A stretch of 34,070 nucleotides of DNA from Acidobacteriota bacterium (GTDB lineage: Bacteria; Acidobacteriota; Terriglobia; Bryobacterales; Bryobacteraceae), in NCBI GenBank assembly GCA_016870995.1, contig VFZU01000058.1, positions 1-34,070 on the forward strand, written 5' to 3'. The notes under the pieces are model-generated. The model had not been told where the DNA came from, did not search any database, and saw nothing but the letters and a program-made list of their open reading frames with translations. Shown one piece after another: positions 23,950-30,802 of the stretch (within the stretch, counting starts at the first letter, position 1; each line of letters begins with the position of its first letter). A program made the translations under genes and the position numbers.

Positions 23950-26900
23950 ATGTTCAAACGGGGAACATGCGCACTCGTATTGTGTCTACTCGGTGGTATC
24001 GGTCTAGCGCAAGCACCGACAGGGAGCATTCTGGGGACTGTAACAGATGCAAGCGGAGCGGTGATCTCAGAAGCAAAGCTACGCTTGCGCAATCTGGATA
24101 GCGGTGAGATTCGAGAAGGCAAGTCGGGGGAAGAGGGAGATTTCAACCTGGTAGCGCTGCCGCCGGCGCGTTACGAACTGGTGGCTGAGTCTGCAGGCTT
24201 CCGAAAGCATATTGAGGCAAATATTGTGCTCAATGTGGATCAGCAGTTGCGGGTGCAGATCCGGCTGGTTCCGGGCAGCGTGAGTGAAAGCGTAGAGGTG
24301 CAGGCCGAGGCTCCGCTGATTCAAACCGAGCAATCGTCACGTGGCGAGGTCTTGAGTTCGGGAGAGATTTCCGAGATGCCCCTCGATGGACGCGATCACG
24401 GCGACCTGGCGCGCTTGGTGCCGGGCGTGAATCGGACGGCGCAGGGAGGATCCGGGAGCGGTTTCGCGATCAACGGTGCGCGCAGCGACAATACGAACTT
24501 CGTGCTCGATGGCTTCAGTGACCAGAATATTCGCGCGGGCGGCATTCAGATATCGCCACCCATCGATGCCATGCAGGAATTCAAGATGCAGACGAATGGA
24601 TACTCTGCCGAGCATGGGCGCATGGCGGGGGGCGTGATGAGCATGGTGCTGAAGTCGGGAGGGAATCGCTTCCACGGGGCGGTGTTTCACTACTTGCGCA
24701 ACAACGCGTTTGATGCGCGCGATTTCTTCGACGCGACGCGGCTTCCGTTACGGCGCAATCAGTTCGGCTCTGTGATCAATGGTCCGCTGCGCAAGAACAA
24801 GACCTTCTTTCTCGCGAGCTGGGAGTCTTACCGACAAGTGATTGGAACGACGCGTTTGAGCCGCGTGCCGACAGTGCGGGAGAGGCAAGGAGATTTCTCT
24901 CGCAGTACAGACCTCAATGGCGTCCCTGTGCAACTGCGCGACCCTATGTCGAATGGCTTCTTCCCGGGGAATGTGATTCCAGCGGATCGAAAGGATCCGA
25001 TTGCGCTCCGGGTGCAAGCCTTCTATCCGTTGCCAAATAAGGGAGGCGTGAACAACTACCGGACCACGGGCCGTGACAGGGACCAGTGGGACGTCTTCCT
25101 GGGCAAGATTGATCACCGCTTCAGCGAGAAGGATCAAGCCGCCGTTCGGGTTGCCGTGAAGTCAAACCGACTATCGAATCCGTTCTCGGGTAGCGATCTT
25201 GGTACCTTCGGGAACTTCACCGATAACTATCAAATGCTGGCGGGCGTGAATTGGACGCGCATGTTTCAACCGACGCTGATCGCAGAGTTGCGGGTGGGCT
25301 TCAACCGGCTGAAGCAATTGGACGTGGGCAGTTTTCGCGACCGCGACATGGCGGCGGAACTGGGGCTGGCCCCAATTGGGGATCCGGATCTCTTCGGGTT
25401 TCCGGGATTCACGGTGCGGGATCTGGCAGCGATTGGCGACAACACAGATCAGCCGCTTCGATTCGCGGTTTCCACATATGAAGCAGGCGGAACCGTGACG
25501 TGGGTCAAGAACAACCACGTGGTCAAGGCCGGGGGCACGTACATCCTGACGCATTTTGGCCAGACTGTCACCTCGAACCTGCGAGGAACTTACAATTTTC
25601 TGGGCCGCTGGACTAACGACCCCTATGGCGATTTTCAGATGGGGCTCTTGAACAATTCCACACGCCGCATCGATGCATCGCCCAGTTTTCTGTTCCAGCC
25701 CAATGTAGGTCTCTTCGTGCAGGACGATTGGAAGATCAGGCCGAACCTGGTGTTCAATCTGGGGCTCCGCTATGAGTGGATCGCGCCGATGAGCGAGAGG
25801 TTTGGTAGATTGGGCAACTTCGTTCCGGAATTGGGCAAGGTGGTGATTGCGAGCCGGGAGAGTTCTCCGCTCCTTGAACAACGCCTGGCGCAAACGGGGT
25901 TGGTCAACCGCGTGGTCTTCGCTAGCGAGGCAGGCTTGCCGCGCACCTTGGTGAATGTGGATAAGAACAATTTCGCACCACGATTTGGCTTTGCCTGGCG
26001 GCCGGGCAATCGTCTGAATCAGGTCGTGCGCGCGAGCTACGGAATTTTCTTCGGAATCAATTTAGCGAATCCGATTCGCTCCGACCTGAGCTCAACGTTT
26101 CCCTTCAGCCAAACGGAAACCTACAACCGCCAGGTGACGAGCCCGAATGCTGTAACGCTGCAGAATCCGTTTCCTTCCAATCGAACTACGATTGAGGGGG
26201 CACTGAACGCAGCAGGCTATGAGGTGAACGCCAATACCGGTTATTTGCAGTCGTGGAATCTAACTTACGAGAGGGAGATCCTCAAGGATTCCGCCATCGA
26301 TATCTCTTACATGGGTTCGAAGGGAACCCACTTGGGACGCCGCTACGATATCAACCAGCCGACGCGCGATTTGGCACTGCGCCCTGTCGCGCCGTTTCCT
26401 CGTCCGATCGCAGGATTTAACACGATCAACTACTATTCATTCAACGCAGATTCGACATATCACGCCGCGACGCTTACCTTCCGACGACGCTTGGCACGGG
26501 GCTTCTTTTATCGCGCGAGCTACATTTTCTCGAAGAGCCTCGATGACGCCAGCCAGATCTCGGGTAACTCCGCGGGCGGCTATCCGGGCGTGCAGGACTT
26601 GCGAAATCTCCGCCTCGAACGTGGCCGCAGCGATTGGGACAATGGGCACTCCATCCTTGCCAGCTTCAGCTATGAGTTGCCGTGGAAGGGGAAGAACTTC
26701 ATTCGCGATGGATGGCAAATCGCGGGCACGGCGAGGGCTTATACGGGTCAACCCTTCACGCCGCGAACTTCCAATGTGCAGCTCGATCAAGGGGAAGCGA
26801 ATCGTCCAGACCGGATTGCCAAGGGCCGGCTGGATGGGCGAGATCCCGACATGTGGTTTGATCTGAGCGCATTCCCGGTCGTTCCGGTTGGTGGCTTTCG

Positions 26901-27150
26901 CATAGGCAATTCAGGGAGAAACATTCTCGATGGTCCGGGCTTCCAGGCCTGGAATGTGAGTTTGCTAAAGCGCTTCCGAGTGCCGCGGCGAGAACGCGAT
27001 ACGGTGCAGCTGCGAATCGAGAGCTTCAACGTTGTAAATCGCGCCAACTTCCAACTTCCCAACAACAACGTGAACGCGCCAAATGGGGGCGCGATCATTT
27101 CGACGCAGGGCCCGCGACGGATTCAGTTCGCTTTGAAGTACATCTTCTGA
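23950..27150 (+). CDS. Oar-like TonB-dependent receptor (full length)
   Basis: A protein of 1066 residues from the ATG at 23950; an upstream GTG frame exists, but the signal peptide MFKRGTCALVLCLLGGIGLA starts here. Residues about 25-105 form a carboxypeptidase-regulatory-like Ig domain ('GTVTDASGAVI..ALPPARYELVAE'). 'VQAEAPLIQTEQS' leads into a plug domain (about 125-250: 'ISEMPLDGRD', 'NGARSDNTNFVLDG', 'EFKMQTNGYSAEHG'), followed by a long barrel and the terminal 'IQFALKYIF'. It imports a TonB-powered substrate across the outer membrane; the substrate is not known, and large carbohydrates or peptides are typical guesses. An alpha/beta hydrolase gene follows 18 bases later, perhaps acting on the same substrate. 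Confidence 0.95.
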   Translation: MFKRGTCALVLCLLGGIGLAQAPTGSILGTVTDASGAVISEAKLRLRNLDSGEIREGKSGEEGDFNLVALPPARYELVAESAGFRKHIEANIVLNVDQQLRVQIRLVPGSVSESVEVQAEAPLIQTEQSSRGEVLSSGEISEMPLDGRDHGDLARLVPGVNRTAQGGSGSGFAINGARSDNTNFVLDGFSDQNIRAGGIQISPPIDAMQEFKMQTNGYSAEHGRMAGGVMSMVLKSGGNRFHGAVFHYLRNNAFDARDFFDATRLPLRRNQFGSVINGPLRKNKTFFLASWESYRQVIGTTRLSRVPTVRERQGDFSRSTDLNGVPVQLRDPMSNGFFPGNVIPADRKDPIALRVQAFYPLPNKGGVNNYRTTGRDRDQWDVFLGKIDHRFSEKDQAAVRVAVKSNRLSNPFSGSDLGTFGNFTDNYQMLAGVNWTRMFQPTLIAELRVGFNRLKQLDVGSFRDRDMAAELGLAPIGDPDLFGFPGFTVRDLAAIGDNTDQPLRFAVSTYEAGGTVTWVKNNHVVKAGGTYILTHFGQTVTSNLRGTYNFLGRWTNDPYGDFQMGLLNNSTRRIDASPSFLFQPNVGLFVQDDWKIRPNLVFNLGLRYEWIAPMSERFGRLGNFVPELGKVVIASRESSPLLEQRLAQTGLVNRVVFASEAGLPRTLVNVDKNNFAPRFGFAWRPGNRLNQVVRASYGIFFGINLANPIRSDLSSTFPFSQTETYNRQVTSPNAVTLQNPFPSNRTTIEGALNAAGYEVNANTGYLQSWNLTYEREILKDSAIDISYMGSKGTHLGRRYDINQPTRDLALRPVAPFPRPIAGFNTINYYSFNADSTYHAATLTFRRRLARGFFYRASYIFSKSLDDASQISGNSAGGYPGVQDLRNLRLERGRSDWDNGHSILASFSYELPWKGKNFIRDGWQIAGTARAYTGQPFTPRTSNVQLDQGEANRPDRIAKGRLDGRDPDMWFDLSAFPVVPVGGFRIGNSGRNILDGPGFQAWNVSLLKRFRVPRRERDTVQLRIESFNVVNRANFQLPNNNVNAPNGGAIISTQGPRRIQFALKYIF

Positions 27151-27162
27151 AGCGCTTATCCT
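27133..27162 (+). promoter_or_regulatory. Candidate promoter TTGAAG-18-TATCCT of the hydrolase gene
   Basis: TTGAAG (27133-27138) lies in the receptor's last codons; TATCCT (27157-27162) ends 6 bases before the ATG at 27169. The hydrolase may therefore be transcribed alone as well as by read-through. Confidence 0.4.
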
Positions 27163-27168
27163 TGACGT

Positions 27169-28035
27169 ATGCGAAATGCAATTGTGGGAAAGATCAGACG
27201 CCGGCTGCTGCTTGGATCTTTGCCCTTGATGGCTCAGACCTCGAACTACCCTCCGAGCCTGCCTGGATTTCAAAAGGAAGTCTACCGAAAGGTGGACGGC
27301 GTTGAGCTGAATCTCTGGATTCTCGGAGCTGGCGATGGCAAGCCCAGGCCTGCGATTGTGTTCTTCTTTGGCGGCGGCTGGACTAGTGGCACCCCAGGAC
27401 AGTTTCAGGAACATGCGGAGCTGCTGGTAAGTCAGGGAATGGTTGTGTTGCTAGCGGATTACCGGGTAAAGTCACGCCACAATGTAACCGTGCCAGCTTG
27501 TGTTGCCGATGCAAAGGCGGCAATGCGGTGGGCGCGCGCTAATGCTGCACGCCTCGGCATCGACCCACGCCGCATCGCCGCAGGCGGCGGCTCGGCGGGT
27601 GGGCATCTTGCGGCAGCAACGGCACTGTTGTCTGGCTTCGAGGATGGCGATCATCTGAAAGAAAGTTCGAAGCCGAGCGCTCTGGTACTATTCAATCCAG
27701 TGCTCGTGATGGCACCTGGAGACGGAGTGGACACAGGCTTGAGTCCGCAACTGGCCGAGAGGGCTGGAGGAGATCTGAAGGCGGTGTCTCCTTATCATCA
27801 CCTCTCCAAGAACGCCCCGCCGACACTGATCCTGCACGGAAAAGCCGATACCACTGTGCCCTATCGCACGGTGGAGGCGTTTCAACAAAAGGCGCTGAAG
27901 CTGGGGGGTGAGTGCACCCTCGTAGGATACGAAGGGCAGTCTCACGGCTTTTTCAATTATGGTCGTGGGGAATACTACGAGAAGACGACGGCAAAGATGG
28001 TGGAGTTCTTACGATCGCTGGCTTATCTGCGCTAG
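27169..28035 (+). CDS. Alpha/beta hydrolase (esterase/lipase, BD-FAE/HSL-like)
   Basis: A 288-residue protein with a probable N-terminal export signal (arginines at 10-12, apolar 13-21, then 'MAQTS'). The oxyanion motif 'FFFGGGW' (65-71), the nucleophile elbow 'GGGSAGGHLA' (S142), an acid at D227 ('HGKADTTVPY') and H259 ('SHGFFNY') complete the catalytic triad. This is the layout of carboxylesterases and acetyl/feruloyl esterases. The gene is 18 bases after the receptor, so it may process what the receptor imports. Nothing in the sequence sets the exact substrate. Confidence 0.93.
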   Translation: MRNAIVGKIRRRLLLGSLPLMAQTSNYPPSLPGFQKEVYRKVDGVELNLWILGAGDGKPRPAIVFFFGGGWTSGTPGQFQEHAELLVSQGMVVLLADYRVKSRHNVTVPACVADAKAAMRWARANAARLGIDPRRIAAGGGSAGGHLAAATALLSGFEDGDHLKESSKPSALVLFNPVLVMAPGDGVDTGLSPQLAERAGGDLKAVSPYHHLSKNAPPTLILHGKADTTVPYRTVEAFQQKALKLGGECTLVGYEGQSHGFFNYGRGEYYEKTTAKMVEFLRSLAYLR

Positions 28036-28045
28036 AGGAGATTAT

Positions 28046-28087
28046 GCCAGCGTCTGGAGGGTTGACGCTGGCGCAATCGATATTTTT
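28046..28087 (+). terminator. Candidate stem-loop terminator after the hydrolase gene
   Basis: GCCAGCGTC (28046-28054), a 9-base loop, and GACGCTGGC (28064-28072) form a perfect 9-base stem, with TTTTT at 28083-28087. The T-run is 10 bases after the stem, so termination may be weak. Confidence 0.45.
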
Positions 28088-28111
28088 ACTTTGAAGACGA
28101 GAAGTAATTAG

Positions 28112-28558
28112 TTAGACGGCTGCGCCACTGCAGGTCTGTTGCCCGCATGTGTTGGCGAAGTGTCCGATAGTGTCAGCCATTTCGGAGAGAGCCGAGATGG
28201 AGGAGCGGAGACCGAACGTATGGCTCAGGCGGAACCAGAGTTGAGTCACGCGGAAATTTGCGCGAAGCAACTTAATTTCAAGCAGGTTTTCAGACTGGCT
28301 TGAGGGGGAGATCTGGTCAAGGAGTGAGTTCACCACAGCGTATTCGCGCTCAAGCGAGGCGTACAGTTCGGCGAGGTTGGCATCGCCGGTAGCTTCGATC
28401 TGTCTTTTGACCAGGTCAAAGCTAAGACCGTTTTCACGGCTCACGGCCCCGGAAAAATCTTCCGGAGTTTGTGTGCGAAGGATCAGGAGGCAGCTATAGC
28501 GAAACCAATACGCGAATAGAGCGACCGAGAGCCCGATGAGTAGGATACTGAAACTCAT
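28112..28558 (-). CDS. Hypothetical protein with one N-terminal membrane segment
   Basis: A 148-residue protein with one apolar segment (about 3-27, 'ILLIGLSVALFAYWFRYSCLLIL') and a helical, partly coiled-coil cytoplasmic part ('LVKRQIEATGDANLAELYASLEREYAVV'). It ends on 'CGQQTCSGAAV'. I do not recognise a family. The gene has its own possible promoter (TTGGCC-17-TATTCT) and follows the CYTH gene after 108 bases. The spaced cysteines at the end could bind metal or form a disulfide. The call of a real gene rests on length, codon use and the membrane segment. Confidence 0.7.
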   Translation of the reverse strand: MSFSILLIGLSVALFAYWFRYSCLLILRTQTPEDFSGAVSRENGLSFDLVKRQIEATGDANLAELYASLEREYAVVNSLLDQISPSSQSENLLEIKLLRANFRVTQLWFRLSHTFGLRSSISALSEMADTIGHFANTCGQQTCSGAAV

Positions 28559-28572
28559 TTGTCTTCAAAAGT

Positions 28573-28601
28573 AGAATAACACCCGCAACCAATAAGGCCA
28601 A
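28573..28601 (-). promoter_or_regulatory. Candidate promoter TTGGCC-17-TATTCT
   Basis: On the minus strand TTGGCC (28601-28596), 17 bases, TATTCT (28578-28573); the ATG of the small membrane protein lies 14 bases beyond. It fits sigma-70 spacing. Confidence 0.4.
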
Positions 28602-28666
28602 TAGAGTTTGAGGTAGTAAGTAAAGATTGCATGACGTACTATGACAAAACTTTTTTACTAAGGCAT

Positions 28667-29221
28667 TTACCTGAACTTCATGTGTCCAGGGTCTATGCCC
28701 TCGCGCTCGCACCAGGTGAGGTAAAGAGCGCCGTAGCTAGCTGTTATGTATTCTTTGTCGGCAATTCCAAGAATTTTTGCACAAGAATCGATCCATTTTT
28801 CTGAGCCTTCGAGTTCTGCATAGATTCCAAGCGGTGTTTCATCAAGGGTAATGACGCCCTCAGAAGCCGCATCAGAATACTCGGTTCGATATTTTTCATA
28901 GACAAAGTGCGGATGATATCCGAGGCGCACGAGAAAGGTGTAGGCGGCTTCGGCATCGGAGACCGAAAACTCGACTTCTTCGCGCGACTTGTGCTTGCCC
29001 ACTGTCGCTGGACCTTTATATGTAATCGTGAATCGCGATCCGGCCTCACGGACTCGCACAAGGCAGCCGCTCGGGCGCAGCGAGGGCGGCTCCGTTTCGA
29101 AGATGGTGTTGCGTTCAAAAACGCGCCTGTGTTTGACGCGGAATCCGGCCTCGCGCAGCTTGCGACGAAACTGGCGGAAGTTGGGCACCGCCACTTTGAC
29201 TTCAATTTCTAAACCCTTCAC
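28667..29221 (-). CDS. CYTH-domain protein (class IV adenylate cyclase/triphosphatase-like)
   Basis: A protein of 184 residues from the GTG at 29221; an upstream ATG at 29344 would overlap the divergent gene and add a non-conserved leader. The CYTH signature ExExK is E5-x-E7-x-K9 ('LEIEVKV'). Further conserved parts are 'CLVRVRE' (substrate-binding arginines), 'FTITYKGP', 'REEVEFSV', 'YEKYRTEY', 'ITLDETPLGIYAELEG' and the closing 'SYGALYL'. CYTH proteins form a tunnel that binds triphosphates with metal; members include CyaB cyclases and thiamine or inorganic triphosphatases. Which reaction applies here is open. A TAGGCT box lies 7 bases before the GTG, and the divergent DUF2071 gene starts 18 bases away. 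Confidence 0.88.
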   Translation of the reverse strand: MKGLEIEVKVAVPNFRQFRRKLREAGFRVKHRRVFERNTIFETEPPSLRPSGCLVRVREAGSRFTITYKGPATVGKHKSREEVEFSVSDAEAAYTFLVRLGYHPHFVYEKYRTEYSDAASEGVITLDETPLGIYAELEGSEKWIDSCAKILGIADKEYITASYGALYLTWCEREGIDPGHMKFR

Positions 29222-29227
29222 AAGAGA

Positions 29228-29234
29228 TAGCCTA
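29228..29234. promoter_or_regulatory. Shared bidirectional -10-like box TAGCCTA
   Basis: Read on the plus strand TAGCCT ends 6 bases before the GTG at 29240; read on the minus strand TAGGCT ends 7 bases before the GTG at 29221. One near-palindromic 7-mer thus serves both starts, which is unusual. Confidence 0.45.
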
Positions 29235-29239
29235 CTATT

Positions 29240-30031
29240 GTGGCCGTGAAAGAAGTTTTGAGCATGGTGGAGCATCGCCCCTGGGCGCTGCCCGAGGGGC
29301 CGTGGGTGATGACGCAGTGGTGGCGGGATTTGTTGTTTGCTCACTGGCCAATCGAGTTAGGGGCCATTCGCGGGTTGGTGCCATCCTGCCTCGATGTGGA
29401 TTCGTTTGATGGCAACGCCTGGGTGGCCGTGGTGCCGTTTCGAATGACTGGGGTGAGGCCAAGATTTACTCCGGCACTGCCGGGGCTATCGAGTTTCGCG
29501 GAATTGAACGTCCGGACCTATGTGAAACCAAGGGGTGGTGGCAAGCCGGGTGTGTATTTTTGGAGTCTTGAAGCGGATAATCCGGTTGCCGTGGCCGTTG
29601 CGCGCGGGCTGTTTCACTTGCCATACATGAATGCGGAGATGCGATGTGAAGAAAGGCAGGGTTGGATCGAGTATCAGTCGCGACGGTGGCATAAGGGTGA
29701 ACCAAGTGCAGAATTTCGTGGCCGGTATCGCGGCAGAGGGCAGGCCAGCAAGTCAGAGCTGGTGAAGTGGTTGACTGAGCGCTATTGCCTCTACACAACC
29801 GACAAGCGGGGAGGGCTATACCGGGGAGAGATTCATCATCAGCCCTGGCCGCTGATGGATGCCGAGTGCGAGATCGAAGTGAATACGATGGCTCGAGCTG
29901 CGGGGATTGAACTGCCAAAGTCGCCGCCCTTGCTCCACTTTGCGCGGGCGATTGAGGTGCTGATCTGGCCGTTAGGGGCAGGCGGCCGTCATGGGGACGC
30001 CGATGGGACGGGCGGTGCCTTGAAAGGCTGA
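29240..30031 (+). CDS. DUF2071 (YqjF-like) protein
   Basis: A protein of 263 residues from the GTG at 29240, or 255 from the ATG at 29264; the GTG is favoured by the TAGCCT box, but the ATG is also credible and begins at the conserved 'HRPWALPEGPWVM'. Family marks: 'WWRDLLFAHWPI', 'LDVDSFDGNAWVAVVPF', 'ELNVRTYVKPRGGGKPGVYF', 'SLEADNPVAV' and 'LPYMNAEM'. DUF2071 has no firm function. The C-terminal 60 bases overlap the convergent M48 peptidase gene, and the last residues (glycine-rich) look unlike family ends, so this overlap may be recent read-through. Confidence 0.9.
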   Translation: MAVKEVLSMVEHRPWALPEGPWVMTQWWRDLLFAHWPIELGAIRGLVPSCLDVDSFDGNAWVAVVPFRMTGVRPRFTPALPGLSSFAELNVRTYVKPRGGGKPGVYFWSLEADNPVAVAVARGLFHLPYMNAEMRCEERQGWIEYQSRRWHKGEPSAEFRGRYRGRGQASKSELVKWLTERYCLYTTDKRGGLYRGEIHHQPWPLMDAECEIEVNTMARAAGIELPKSPPLLHFARAIEVLIWPLGAGGRHGDADGTGGALKG

Positions 30032-30751
30032 GCCGCGGGATTTGACGCGTTCGATGCGTTCGGTTAGAGGCGGGTGGCTGGCAAGGTATTTCAACGGAGC
30101 AGGCTGATTGCCAGTGGAGCGTTGTAGGTTCTCAAAGGCGCGTTGCATTTCGATAGGAGGGATGCCCGCCCGCATGAGCGTGTTCAGAGCTTCGTCATCG
30201 GCGCTCTGTTCGTCGGAACGCATGAAGTGAAGAACCGTCAGGTTGCCAGCGAGATCACCGAGCAAGCCAACATCGCCAAAGATGAGGGAAAGGCCAAGCT
30301 GCAGGCCGAGAGAGCGCATCATGCCACGCGTCGAATGGCGCTGCACGACATGTTGCATTTCGTGAGCGAGCACGGCCGCAAGTTGTTCGGGAGTGTCCAT
30401 CTTGTCGATCAGGCCGCTAAAGACCACAATGTGGCCACCGGGGGCGGCGAGGGCGTTGACCTCGGGGTTGCGAACAATTTTGATGTTGAAGCGATAGCCA
30501 GAGCTTGGCATCGCCGCCTGAAGCCGTTGTGAGATTGCGCTGATGAGGGCTTGCGAAGTTTCGCCATCGCAAGTGCTGCCAGGCCGCGTCATGCCGGCCA
30601 CGACAGCGCGTCCGAGAGACTCTTCCCACGAGGTGGGGACCAGCTTGACGACGCCGGTGAGCACGAGCGGGACACTTCGCCAGACAACGTAGCCGGCAAC
30701 AAGAATGAGGCAGAGGACGCCGATGGCGAGCGAGGCGAGTTTCAACTTCAC
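29972..30751 (-). CDS. M48-family metallopeptidase, membrane-anchored
   Basis: A 259-residue protein with a GTG start and an N-terminal membrane anchor or signal (about 5-23). The zinc motif is H130-E131-x-x-H134 ('LAHEMQHVVQRHS'), with the third ligand in 'RSDEQSADDEAL' (E181). 'NPEVNALAAPGGHIVVFSGLI' and the terminal 'HPPLTERIERVK' are typical of the bacterial periplasmic M48 group (BepA/YcaL/LoiP-like), which act in outer-membrane protein quality control. The active site is intact. Its gene is convergent with, and overlaps by 60 bases, the DUF2071 gene, and is divergent from the third receptor. Confidence 0.92.
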   Translation of the reverse strand: MKLKLASLAIGVLCLILVAGYVVWRSVPLVLTGVVKLVPTSWEESLGRAVVAGMTRPGSTCDGETSQALISAISQRLQAAMPSSGYRFNIKIVRNPEVNALAAPGGHIVVFSGLIDKMDTPEQLAAVLAHEMQHVVQRHSTRGMMRSLGLQLGLSLIFGDVGLLGDLAGNLTVLHFMRSDEQSADDEALNTLMRAGIPPIEMQRAFENLQRSTGNQPAPLKYLASHPPLTERIERVKSRGSAFQGTARPIGVPMTAACP

Positions 30752-30802
30752 AGCACTTTCAGTGTGTCATGAGGATGGTTGCCCAACATGCTACCCTGAA
30801 AG

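Noticed and set aside
25956-25964. TGTGGATAA, a perfect DnaA-box-like 9-mer
   Set aside because: It is single and lies within the receptor coding region, in the codons for a conserved Val-Asp-Lys-Asn stretch, so it is most likely chance.
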